Shown here piece after piece: positions 8,102-15,523 of a stretch of 64,000 bases of DNA. The DNA comes from Deltaproteobacteria bacterium (GTDB lineage: Bacteria; Myxococcota_A; UBA9160; UBA6930). The position numbers were made by a program, and so were the translations under genes. The stretch is from the NCBI GenBank assembly GCA_029261795.1, contig JAJDAP010000033.1:1-64000 (forward strand), read 5' to 3'. The notes under the pieces are model-generated. The model did not search any database and had not been told where the DNA came from. It saw nothing but the letters and a program-made list of their open reading frames with translations. How positions within the stretch are numbered: position 1 is the first letter of the stretch; each line of letters starts with the position of its first letter.

Positions 8102-9475
8102 GTGGCAGAAGAGGCACCGAACCAGTCGAGCCGTTCCGACCCGAGTGCCCTCGAGAGGCGGATCAGTTCGCTCCTGGTCCGTACGATTACGAGCCCCGCG
8201 CGCCGCAAACTGCGCGCGCGCCTTGCCGCCACCCGACGGGGTTTGAGCGGAGGCCCGCGACAGGTCCACTACTTCCACGAGGTAGAAGAGCCTTACAGCC
8301 AGCTTGCAGCCCAGACGCTTGGCGAACTCGCGCGGCGTTACGAAATCGAACTGGTGCCGCACACGACGGCGCGCCTCGATGGCATCACCCGACCGGAACC
8401 CGAATTGCTGCGCGACTACGCGCGCCGGGATGCTGCCGCCGTAGCCGCGGACTATGGGCTCGCATTCAGCGACCCCGGCCATCCAGCAGACCCGGCCCTG
8501 GTCGAGCGCGGCGAGCGAATCCTGGCGGGAGCGGAAGCGTCGGGGCGTTTCGTCGAACTCGCACCCCGATTGGGGGCGGCGATCTGGCAAGGCGACGAGG
8601 CGGCGTTGTCCGCGTTCGAAGCCGAGGAGCCGGGACTCTCCCCAGAAGCAACCCGAGAGCACTGCAAAGCTGCCTCTGCGTTGCGGAACCGGAAGCGCCA
8701 CTACTCCGGCGCCATGTTCTTCTACGAGGGCGAGTGGTTCTGGGGCGTCGATCGGCTGCACCACCTGGAGCGACGGTTGATCGAGGAAGGCGCCGCGCGC
8801 GAAAGCCTCGACCTTGCGTTTCCGCGCCCCGCCGCCTACCCCGGCCCGCTGCGAGACGATGGACAGATCGTGCTCGAGTACTTCCCTTCCTTACGCAGCC
8901 CCTACACCGCTACGGCGCATGAGCCCACGCTTCGCCTCGCGGCGGAGTCCGGCGTGCGACTGGAGATCCGCCCGGTCCTCCCGATGGTGATGCGCGGCGT
9001 CCCTGTGAGCCTGACCAAGGCCCTCTACATCTCCGAGGATGCGCGGCGCGAAGCCGAGGCGGCCGGTGTGCCGACGGGCAAGATGCACGACCCGATCGGC
9101 TACCCCGCCGAGAACGGCTTTGCGCTCTGGAGCTGGGCCTGCAGGCGGGGACGAGGAAACGAGCTGCTCACCGAGTTCCTGCGTGCCGCGTTCGCCGAGG
9201 CCATTCCCGTGAGCACCGACGCGGGCTTGAAGCGGGTGGTCGAGCGCGCGGGCCTGTCCTGGGAAGAAGCCCGCCCGGCGCTGCAAGAGGACGGCTGGCG
9301 CAAGACCCTCGAAGAGAATCGGCTGCGCCTGGTCGCGGATCTCGGCCTCTGGGGTGTGCCGAGCTATCGGGTCTCGGGCCCCGGCGGCGAACCGGCCTAT
9401 GCCTGCTGGGGCAATGATCGGCTCTGGAAGGTGGCGCGGGAGATTCGCCGAAGGATCGAAAGCGCGGCCAGCTAG
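8102..9475 (+). CDS. Tandem DsbA/HCCA-isomerase-like protein
   Basis: This 457-residue protein contains two copies of a DsbA-like thioredoxin fold of the 2-hydroxychromene-2-carboxylate isomerase/kappa-GST type. The first begins near 55 (QVHYFHEVEEPYSQLAAQ) and the second near 260 (IVLEYFPSLRSPYTATAH). The second retains the SPY signature in which Ser binds glutathione; the first has EPY instead. The second ends with the family motif LWGVPSYRVSG. No CxxC motif is present, so it is not a disulfide oxidoreductase. The GTG start directly abuts the acyl-CoA synthetase stop. A glutathione-dependent isomerase or detoxification role in the same pathway is inferred. Confidence 0.75.
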   Translation: MAEEAPNQSSRSDPSALERRISSLLVRTITSPARRKLRARLAATRRGLSGGPRQVHYFHEVEEPYSQLAAQTLGELARRYEIELVPHTTARLDGITRPEPELLRDYARRDAAAVAADYGLAFSDPGHPADPALVERGERILAGAEASGRFVELAPRLGAAIWQGDEAALSAFEAEEPGLSPEATREHCKAASALRNRKRHYSGAMFFYEGEWFWGVDRLHHLERRLIEEGAARESLDLAFPRPAAYPGPLRDDGQIVLEYFPSLRSPYTATAHEPTLRLAAESGVRLEIRPVLPMVMRGVPVSLTKALYISEDARREAEAAGVPTGKMHDPIGYPAENGFALWSWACRRGRGNELLTEFLRAAFAEAIPVSTDAGLKRVVERAGLSWEEARPALQEDGWRKTLEENRLRLVADLGLWGVPSYRVSGPGGEPAYACWGNDRLWKVAREIRRRIESAAS

Positions 9476-9494
9476 CGAGCGACGCCGGCCCCGC

Positions 9495-10439
9495 CTAGCG
9501 AAACTTTCGAACGAGCCAGTCGATCATGGCCCGGTTCAAGGCTTCGGGTTTGTCCTGCTGGGTCCAGTGACCACACTCGGCAATGTCCACGCGCTCATGG
9601 TCCTTGCAGACCGCGGGCATGGCGTCGGCCGTGGCTGGCGGAAGCGCTGCGTCCCACTCGGCCGTGACCATCAAGGTCGGCAGCTCGAGCACCTGGCTGC
9701 CGATGCCGGGGACGAGTTCCATGTTGCGGTCGATGTTGCGATACCAGCTCACCGGCCCGAAGAAGCCCGAGCTGGTGAAGCCATCGACGTAGACCTGGAG
9801 TTCTTCTTCCGAGAGCATGGGCGGCGCCGAGGTCTCGAGCTCGTCGATGCGACGGAAGGGGTTGGCATCGCCCAACTCGGCGATGCTCGCGACCTCGGGC
9901 TTTTCCGCATGACGCATCAATTTTTCGAACAACGTGCGCGTATTCGCTTCGAGCACGGCCTCGGCGACACCGGGCTCCTGGAACCAGAGGATGTAGAGCT
10001 TTTCCGGATCCGGGAAGGCGAGCTTCAACATGGCCGTCGACGGGAACGGAACGTAGGGCGTGTTCACACCGATGACGCCGAGACAGCGATCCGGATGGAG
10101 GAGGGGCATCGCCCAGGCGACGAAGCCGCCCCAATCGTGGCCGGCGAACACGGCCTTCTCGATGCCGCGCGCGTCGAGCAGGCCCATCAGGTCGCCGGTC
10201 AGGTGGCCGAGGTGGTAGGCCTCGACCTCGGCCGGGCAGTCACTGCCGCCGTAGCCTCGTTGGTCGGGCGCAAGGGCATGGAAACCGGCCCCGGCCAGCG
10301 CTGCGACCTGGTGTCGCCAGGAGTAGGCGAGTTCCGGGAAGCCGTGACACAAGACAACGGGAACGCCCTCCCCGGCTTCGTGGACGTCGAGCGTGAGTTC
10401 CCCGACGTCGACGCGTTCGGCCTTCGGAAAATCAGACAT
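9495..10439 (-). CDS. Soluble epoxide hydrolase-like alpha/beta hydrolase
   Basis: This 314-residue hydrolase has the epoxide hydrolase/haloalkane dehalogenase motif set. The oxyanion motif is HGFPELAYSW at 32-41, followed by DQRGYGGSD at 59-67 and the nucleophile elbow GHDWGG with Asp102. The catalytic His lies in ECGHWTQQDKPE near the C-terminus. An Asp nucleophile, rather than Ser, fits hydrolysis of epoxides through an alkyl-enzyme intermediate. No signal peptide is seen. It is convergent with the DsbA-like gene and lies downstream of the glutathione transferase gene on the same strand, consistent with a shared role in handling reactive oxygenated intermediates. Confidence 0.88.
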   Translation of the reverse strand: MSDFPKAERVDVGELTLDVHEAGEGVPVVLCHGFPELAYSWRHQVAALAGAGFHALAPDQRGYGGSDCPAEVEAYHLGHLTGDLMGLLDARGIEKAVFAGHDWGGFVAWAMPLLHPDRCLGVIGVNTPYVPFPSTAMLKLAFPDPEKLYILWFQEPGVAEAVLEANTRTLFEKLMRHAEKPEVASIAELGDANPFRRIDELETSAPPMLSEEELQVYVDGFTSSGFFGPVSWYRNIDRNMELVPGIGSQVLELPTLMVTAEWDAALPPATADAMPAVCKDHERVDIAECGHWTQQDKPEALNRAMIDWLVRKFR

Positions 10440-10468
10440 GGGTGCTCCTCTTTTGGGGCGCTGCTAGA

Positions 10469-11155
10469 TCAAGCGGAGAGATCGATCGGAGCCTGCTTCA
10501 CGATCTTTCGACAGATCTCGAGGCAGGGCACGAAGCTCGGACGCTTCGTCATGCGTTCCGAGTGACTAGCAACGCCTGGCCAGCGGCCGGCATCCAGGGG
10601 GCCGGCCACCAGCGCGAGTTGTGCGAGCAAGCATGCGAGCGAAATGTCGGCGATCGAGAGCGAATCCCCGACCAGGAACTCTCGACCTCCAAGTTCACCT
10701 TCCAGATAGTCGAGCACCCTGGGCAGCTTCTCGGTGTAGGTCTTCTTCGCGGTCGCGATGTCGGGTTCCTGTTTCTGGAAGCGCGCGAACTGGATCGGCC
10801 GGAAGATGCCGAGGCCGACGAGGGCGCCGAGTTCGGTGTCGCAGTACTCCTCGAGCCAGAGGGCGCGCCCGTACTCGTAGGGGTCACTTGGATACAACGC
10901 CGGCTCCGGGTACTTGCGCTCGATGTAGGCGCAGATTGCCGAGGAGTCCGGAATGGTGCCGTGGGTGCCCTCCTCTCCGACGGACTTGTCGCGCAACACC
11001 GGGATCCGTCGCGCCGGGCTGATCTCCTTGAACCAGTCGGGCATCGGCATGATGTTCACGGACTCGAGCTCGAAGGGAACGTTCTTCTCGCGCAGCACAG
11101 CGTCGGCCTTGCGAACGAACGGCGACAGCGGTGCGCCATAGAGGACGAGACTCAT
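10469..11155 (-). CDS. Glutathione S-transferase
   Basis: This 228-residue protein has a thioredoxin-like N-terminal domain with a candidate catalytic Ser11 in GAPLSPFVRK, the cis-Pro region RRIPVL and the glutathione gamma-glutamyl-binding motif IPDSSAI. An all-helical C-terminal domain contains the hydrophobic staple-type SIADISLA segment. These are classic cytosolic GST features; the Ser active site suggests theta- or phi-like chemistry. GAAGGAG lies upstream of the ATG start. The gene precedes the epoxide hydrolase on the same strand with 29 bp between them and is probably in one operon with it. Confidence 0.9.
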   Translation of the reverse strand: MSLVLYGAPLSPFVRKADAVLREKNVPFELESVNIMPMPDWFKEISPARRIPVLRDKSVGEEGTHGTIPDSSAICAYIERKYPEPALYPSDPYEYGRALWLEEYCDTELGALVGLGIFRPIQFARFQKQEPDIATAKKTYTEKLPRVLDYLEGELGGREFLVGDSLSIADISLACLLAQLALVAGPLDAGRWPGVASHSERMTKRPSFVPCLEICRKIVKQAPIDLSA

Positions 11156-11169
11156 TCTGGGGGTGACTC

Positions 11170-11214
11170 CTTCTGGGGGCCAATCTTCTGGAAGCCAACC
11201 TTCCGGAAGCCAAC
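11170..11214. repeat. Three 15-bp direct repeats upstream of the GST gene
   Basis: CTTCTGGGGGCCAAT, CTTCTGGAAGCCAAC and CTTCCGGAAGCCAAC follow one another without spacers. The last two differ by one base, and each carries a CCGGAAG/CTTCTGG-like partial dyad. The array ends 15 bp upstream of the GST start codon on the minus strand and lies about 20 bp before the TTGACA element of the enoyl-CoA hydratase promoter. It could be a regulatory array or a simple slippage repeat. Confidence 0.6.
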
Positions 11215-11234
11215 TGGTTGGCCAGGGAACCCAA

Positions 11235-11261
11235 TTGACACAAGGCGTGCCATTATGTCAT
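11235..11261 (+). promoter_or_regulatory. TTGACA element with the same dyad as at 6274
   Basis: A consensus -35 hexamer TTGACA (11235-11240) is followed after six bases by GTGCCATTATGTCAT (11247-11261). The 15-bp core differs by one base from the core at 6286-6300, and the spacing from the -35-like hexamer is the same in both places. No good -10 hexamer is visible at 17-18 bp here. It lies 67 bp before the enoyl-CoA hydratase start codon. It is probably an operator of the same regulator as the 6286 site. Confidence 0.5.
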
Positions 11262-11327
11262 TCAGCGGGCAGCGGTGCCAGACAGGCTGCCCCTTGGGTC
11301 GCGCAGTTTGCGCGTGGAGGAATCGTG

Positions 11328-12188
11328 ATGGAACTGGGTCCCTACGCAGGCTTCGAGATCGCACTGGAAGAGCCGGGTATCGCGGTCTTCACGTTCAATC
11401 AGCCGGAGCGGCTGAACGGAATGACTGTCGCCATGAAGCGCGACCTCGTCGAAGCGCTGCTCCAGGCCCAGATGGATGACGACGTTCGCGTCGTCCTCTT
11501 CACCGGCCAGGGCCGCGGCTTCTGCGCGGGCGACGACCTCGCCGAGTACGGCACCCACGACGGCGGGGCGAATCGACATATGCCGGAAATCCCGCCGGGC
11601 CACGGCTCGGCGGCGTCCACTTATGCGGCGTTGCGCGGGATCTCCCAGGCCGTCAACCGCTCGATTCGCGAACTCGACAAGATTTCGATTGCCGCGATCA
11701 ATGGCGTCGCCATCCAGACCGGCCTCTCGCTGGCGTTGGCCTGCGACTTCCGGATCGCCTCGGAAGCGGCACGACTCGGCAGCGCGACCCTGCGCTTCGG
11801 CTTGCTCCCGGATGAGGGGGGCCATGCGTTGCTGGTCCAGCATCTCGGGGTGGGCCGCGCCCTCGATTTCGTGATGCGCAAGCGCATCGTACCCGCCGCG
11901 TATGCGCTGGCGCTCGGACTCGTCGGCGAGGTCGTCCCCCATGAGCAGCTGATGCCAAGCGCCCTCGAACTGGCGCGCGAAATGGCACTGGGCCCGCAGG
12001 TCGCGATGCGGATGCTGAAGCGCTCGCTCTACAACGCCGCCGAACAGAGTTGGTCGCACGCTTGCGAGGACATCGCGGCGCGCACCGCCGTCACCGATCA
12101 CCATCCGGATTCACGCGAAGGGGTGACCGCCTGGCGTGAGAAGCGCACACCGCGATTCAATCAAGGCCTGGGAAAACCGCCTGCCTGA
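11328..12188 (+). CDS. Enoyl-CoA hydratase/isomerase family protein
   Basis: This 286-residue crotonase-fold protein has the N-terminal VFTFNQPERLNGM block, the first oxyanion-hole segment GRGFCAGDDL and the second oxyanion segment around AAINGVAIQTG. The catalytic Glu positions of hydratases (GxxxE...E) are not clearly preserved; DEGGHALL occupies the later catalytic area. It may therefore be an isomerase or another crotonase. ATG 11328 is chosen because GGAGG lies seven bases upstream; the frame is open further upstream but without a ribosome binding site. It precedes the TetR gene on the same strand by 54 bp. Confidence 0.87.
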   Translation: MELGPYAGFEIALEEPGIAVFTFNQPERLNGMTVAMKRDLVEALLQAQMDDDVRVVLFTGQGRGFCAGDDLAEYGTHDGGANRHMPEIPPGHGSAASTYAALRGISQAVNRSIRELDKISIAAINGVAIQTGLSLALACDFRIASEAARLGSATLRFGLLPDEGGHALLVQHLGVGRALDFVMRKRIVPAAYALALGLVGEVVPHEQLMPSALELAREMALGPQVAMRMLKRSLYNAAEQSWSHACEDIAARTAVTDHHPDSREGVTAWREKRTPRFNQGLGKPPA

Positions 12189-12242
12189 CATTCTGAAGCC
12201 GGCTGGCGTACTTTCTGAGCCCCGCCGACCTGGAGATTTCCG

Positions 12243-12845
12243 TTGAGCCGCGCCCCCGAAAGCTCTGAAGACTCGTCAACCCTGGACGGGCGGGTTCGGC
12301 GTGGGGCCCGTAATCGCGAGCGTATCGTCGAGGCCCTGCTGGAGCTGTTGAGGGCCGGTTCGCTGCGGCCCACCGCCGAACAGGTCGCCGATCGCGCGGG
12401 CGTCGGCACGCGAACCGTGTTCCGACACTTCGACGACATGGACTCGCTCTATGCCGAGATGGACCAGGCCGTCAAGAAGAGAGCGGGAACGCTCACCGAG
12501 CCGCTCGAGCCCGGCAGGAGCCTCGCGGACCGGATCGACTGGGTGATCGATCGACGCGCGGCGGTGTACGAGTACATCGCACCCTTCAAGCGCGCAGCGG
12601 CACTTCAGCTCTGGCGCTCGGATTTTCTCAGGGCACGGCATGATGACATGAACTGTGGGCTTCGCAGCCAGCTCCTGAGTGCGATTCCCGAGTTCGAGCA
12701 GCTTTCGCCGGCTCATCGGGATGCCGCCGAACTAGCAACCTCCTTCGAGAGTTGGAACCGGCTTCGCACAGACCAGGGGCTCGAAGGCGACGCCGCCGCC
12801 GCTGCGTTGAAGACCCTGCTACGCGCCTTGTTGGGGGCAAGCTAG
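12243..12845 (+). CDS. TetR family transcriptional regulator
   Basis: This 200-residue repressor-type protein has a TetR DNA-binding domain: helix 1 RNRERIVEALLELL, then the helix-turn-helix TAEQVADRAGVGTRTVFRHF at about 41-60. A helical ligand-binding domain follows. The TTG start at 12243 is supported by GGAGAT eight bases upstream. Its neighbours are CoA-ester enzymes. It is the best candidate to bind the repeated dyad at 6286-6300 and 11247-11261, since TetR dimers bind such operators between promoter hexamers. The ligand may be an acyl-CoA, which is inference. It converges with the SDR gene, overlapping its end by 4 bp. Confidence 0.9.
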   Translation: MSRAPESSEDSSTLDGRVRRGARNRERIVEALLELLRAGSLRPTAEQVADRAGVGTRTVFRHFDDMDSLYAEMDQAVKKRAGTLTEPLEPGRSLADRIDWVIDRRAAVYEYIAPFKRAAALQLWRSDFLRARHDDMNCGLRSQLLSAIPEFEQLSPAHRDAAELATSFESWNRLRTDQGLEGDAAAAALKTLLRALLGAS

Positions 12846-13675
12846 TCGCCGAGGCCGCCGAGCGGCGCTCCGAGCCAGCCTCCATCGCAGGGGATTGCCG
12901 TTGCCGTCACGAAGCCCGAGGCTGGCGACGCCAGGAAGACCGCCAGGTTCGCGATATCGGCGGGTTCGCCGAGCCGTTGCACCGGGATCCCCTCGACACT
13001 GCGCTCGCGAATCCTCGCTGGCATCGAGAGCACCAGCGGCGTGCCGATCAGGCCGGGCAGGATCGCATTCGCCGTCACCCCCCGCGGCCCGAATTCTTGC
13101 GCCACGGCGCGGGTGAAACTGACGACCGCCGCCTTGCTCGCGGCGTAGGCTGGCTGGCCGAGCGGCGGCTGCACCGCCGCGACCGAGGCGATGTTGACCA
13201 CCCGGCCCCAGCCCCGCTCGGCCATCGAGGGTACGGCCGCCTTCACGCAGTGGAATCCGCCGGTCAGGTTGACGCGGATCTCCTGTTCCCAGGCCTCTGC
13301 CGACATCTCCTCGATCGAGGCGATGTTGTTCACGATGCCGGCGTTGTTCACCAGGATGTCGATCGGGCCGAGTTCGCTCTCGACCTGCGCGATGCCCGCG
13401 AGCACCGAGGCCTCCTCGGCCACATCCATGGCCACCTGACAGGCTCGGACCCCGAGAGCCCGGGCCGCAGCGGCGGTCGGGGTTTCCTCGTCGTCGCCGG
13501 ACCAACGCTCGCGCAGCCGAAACCAACGCTCGCCACGGAAGGGCTCCAGCCGGAGATCCGCAACGGCGACGTCAGCACCTGCGGCGCCAAGCCCCAGTGC
13601 GATGGCACGCCCGATCCCGCGAGCGCCCCCGGTTACCAGGGCGACCTTGCCATGCAGTGCTTTCGATTCCGTCAT
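12842..13675 (-). CDS. Short-chain dehydrogenase/reductase
   Basis: This 277-residue classical SDR has the nucleotide-binding motif TGGARGIGRA at about 15-24, then VADLR, NNAG and the active-site motif YAASK, with a conserved Ser in NIAS. An unusual stretch of about 25 residues (ERWFRLRERWSGDDEETP) is inserted after the second beta strand, where SDRs normally have a short loop; this could be a lid or a cofactor-specificity insert. VADLR, with an acidic residue after strand 2, suggests NAD(H). The gene is divergent from the MaoC hydratase, which fits a paired dehydrogenase and hydratase role in beta-oxidation. Confidence 0.9.
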   Translation of the reverse strand: MTESKALHGKVALVTGGARGIGRAIALGLGAAGADVAVADLRLEPFRGERWFRLRERWSGDDEETPTAAAARALGVRACQVAMDVAEEASVLAGIAQVESELGPIDILVNNAGIVNNIASIEEMSAEAWEQEIRVNLTGGFHCVKAAVPSMAERGWGRVVNIASVAAVQPPLGQPAYAASKAAVVSFTRAVAQEFGPRGVTANAILPGLIGTPLVLSMPARIRERSVEGIPVQRLGEPADIANLAVFLASPASGFVTATAIPCDGGWLGAPLGGLGD

Positions 13676-13724
13676 TCCCGGACTCTACGGTGTATCTTCC
13701 GGGCCCACCTCAGGAGGACACGAA

Positions 13725-14204
13725 ATGGGCAAGGCTGCAGACGCGCTGGCGCGCTTCGAGAAGCGGATCGGTGAAGAAGAAGGCGTGAGCGACTGGTTCC
13801 AGGTGGACCAGCAACGCATCAACGATTTCGCCGATGCGACGCTCGATCACCAGTTCATCCACATCGACCCGGAGAAGTCGGCCAAGCTCTCACCCTACAA
13901 GGTGACGATCGCGCACGGCTTCCTGACGCTTTCGTTGTTGCCGCATCTCGGCTCGAAGATTCCGCCGCTCGACCCCGAGGCCTACCAGGGCATGACGATG
14001 GGCATCAACTACGGCCTCGACAAGGTGCGCTTCCCGGCCCCGGTCAAGGTCGGCTCCCGAGTGCGCGCCCGCCGCAGCCTGGCCGGCGCCGAACTCAAGG
14101 GCACGATGATCCAGACCAAACAAATCGTAACCATCGAGATCGAAGGTGAAGACAAACCCGCCTGCGTCGCCGAAAGCCTCACCCGCCTCGTCTACGCCTC
14201 CTGA
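13725..14204 (+). CDS. MaoC-like (R)-specific enoyl-CoA hydratase
   Basis: This 159-residue single hot-dog domain carries the hydratase-2 motif FADATLDHQFIH, with catalytic Asp41 and His46 in the D-x4-H arrangement, and IAHGFLTLSL as the following active-site helix. It would hydrate 2-enoyl-CoA to (R)-3-hydroxyacyl-CoA. AGGAGG lies eight bases before the ATG at 13725, deciding the start over an earlier open stretch that overlaps the SDR. Its last codons and stop codon fall inside the left arm of the palindrome at 14197-14300. Confidence 0.9.
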   Translation: MGKAADALARFEKRIGEEEGVSDWFQVDQQRINDFADATLDHQFIHIDPEKSAKLSPYKVTIAHGFLTLSLLPHLGSKIPPLDPEAYQGMTMGINYGLDKVRFPAPVKVGSRVRARRSLAGAELKGTMIQTKQIVTIEIEGEDKPACVAESLTRLVYAS

Positions 14205-14300
14205 GCGGGGACGGACTCCTCAAAGTTTCAAAGTTGCAAGTTTCCCCACAGGGAAACTTGCAACTTTGAAACTTTGAGGAGTCCGTCCCCGCTCAGGAGG
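14197..14300. repeat. Perfect 50-bp inverted repeat with 4-nt loop, copy 1
   Basis: The two 50-bp arms (14197-14246 and 14251-14300) are exact reverse complements around a CACA loop. The shared core with copy 2 runs from GAGCGGGGACGG inward to AAGTTTCCC. The outermost six bases here are CCTCCT on the left, inside the MaoC gene, and AGGAGG on the right, which is the ribosome binding site of the following gene. There is no T-run, so it is not a simple intrinsic terminator. It resembles a REP/MITE-type palindromic unit; no transposase is nearby. Confidence 0.95.
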
Positions 14301-14305
14301 TTGTC

Positions 14306-15523
14306 ATGGCTCGTGTTGTCAAGCTTGGGGTGAAGCGCCCCGCTGTGAATCCCTTGCTTCCGGATCCGGAGAAGCGAGAGGAGAAGTACACGCTCATCTC
14401 GGTGGACGACCACCTGATGGAGCCCCCGCATACCTTCGAAGGGCGCATGCCGGCGAAGTTCACCGAACAGGCGCCGCGCATCGTCGAGACCGAGGAGGGG
14501 CATCAGGTCTGGGTCTACGAGGACACGCCCTACTTCCAGGTCGGCTTCATGTGTGTCGCCGGCCGACCCGTGGAAGATCACCGCGTCGAACCCTCGCGCT
14601 ATGAAGAAGTCCGCAAGGGCTGCTGGGACATCGACGCGCGAATCCACGATATGGATCTCAACGGTTGTTGGGCCAGCGTGAACTTCCCCTCCGGCGTCAC
14701 GGGATTCGGCGGAACGCTATTCAGCGAATCGAAGGACCCGGAACTCGGGTTGGCGTGCACGCGCGCCTGGAACGATTGGCTCTTCGAGGAATGGTACGGG
14801 AGCTACCCCGACCGGATCGTGCCGCTCGGCATCACCTTTCTTGCCGACCCCGAGAAGGGCGCAGAGGAGATCCGTCGCAACGCGAAGCGCGGCTTCACCG
14901 CTGTGACGCTTCCCGAGCAGCCGCACAATCAGGGCTTGCCGCCCATCTTCGACCCGTGCTGGGAGCCGATCATTCGCGCCTGCGCCGAGACTGGAACGGT
15001 GCTGAACCTGCACGTCGGTTCCTCGGGCTTCGCCAAGATGCCGCCGGGCGCACCGATGCTCGAACTCGGCGCGACGCTATTCCAAGCGATGGCCTTCAGC
15101 TCCTGCGCCGAGTGGCTCTGGAGCGGTTGGCCCGCCAAGTACCCGGAACTCAAGATCGCCATGAGCGAGGGCGGCATCGCCTGGGTCGCCGGATTGGTCG
15201 ATCGCCTCGACAACATCATGTCGCGTTCGGGCTACGGCGTCGGCTGGCCCGATCCGAAGATCAGCCCCTCCGATTGCCTGCGCCGGAACTTCTGGTTCTG
15301 CATGATCGACGACCCATCGTCGGTCCCGACGCTTCCGACCATCGGTGTGGAGAACGTGCTCTTCGAGAGCGACTACCCCCACGGCGACGGCACCTGGCCG
15401 GACACCCAGAAGGTGATGGACGATCTGTTGGGGACACTCCCTGACGACTGGATCCGGAAGATCGCCCACGAGAACGCGGCGAAGTTGTACCGGCATCCGC
15501 TGCCGGAAGTGTGCAAGCCCTAG
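14306..15523 (+). CDS. Amidohydrolase family 2 (ACMSD-like) protein
   Basis: This 405-residue metal-dependent hydrolase is of the amidohydrolase-2 type. It starts its barrel with SVDDHLMEPP (32-41), has the later metal ligand in LNLHVGSSG, and ends with the Asp-containing motif FESDYPHGDGTWPD. This subgroup is common beside hydrocarbon and steroid catabolic genes and is often annotated as a decarboxylase or lactonase-like hydrolase; the substrate is unknown. The start ATG follows AGGAGG by five bases, and that ribosome binding site is the outer end of the palindrome. It converges with the propeller gene, overlapping by 4 bp. Confidence 0.87.
   Translation: MARVVKLGVKRPAVNPLLPDPEKREEKYTLISVDDHLMEPPHTFEGRMPAKFTEQAPRIVETEEGHQVWVYEDTPYFQVGFMCVAGRPVEDHRVEPSRYEEVRKGCWDIDARIHDMDLNGCWASVNFPSGVTGFGGTLFSESKDPELGLACTRAWNDWLFEEWYGSYPDRIVPLGITFLADPEKGAEEIRRNAKRGFTAVTLPEQPHNQGLPPIFDPCWEPIIRACAETGTVLNLHVGSSGFAKMPPGAPMLELGATLFQAMAFSSCAEWLWSGWPAKYPELKIAMSEGGIAWVAGLVDRLDNIMSRSGYGVGWPDPKISPSDCLRRNFWFCMIDDPSSVPTLPTIGVENVLFESDYPHGDGTWPDTQKVMDDLLGTLPDDWIRKIAHENAAKLYRHPLPEVCKP

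Noticed and set aside
14197-14300. Intrinsic terminator
   Set aside because: The stem is far longer than a terminator, has no following T-run, and includes the next gene's ribosome binding site.
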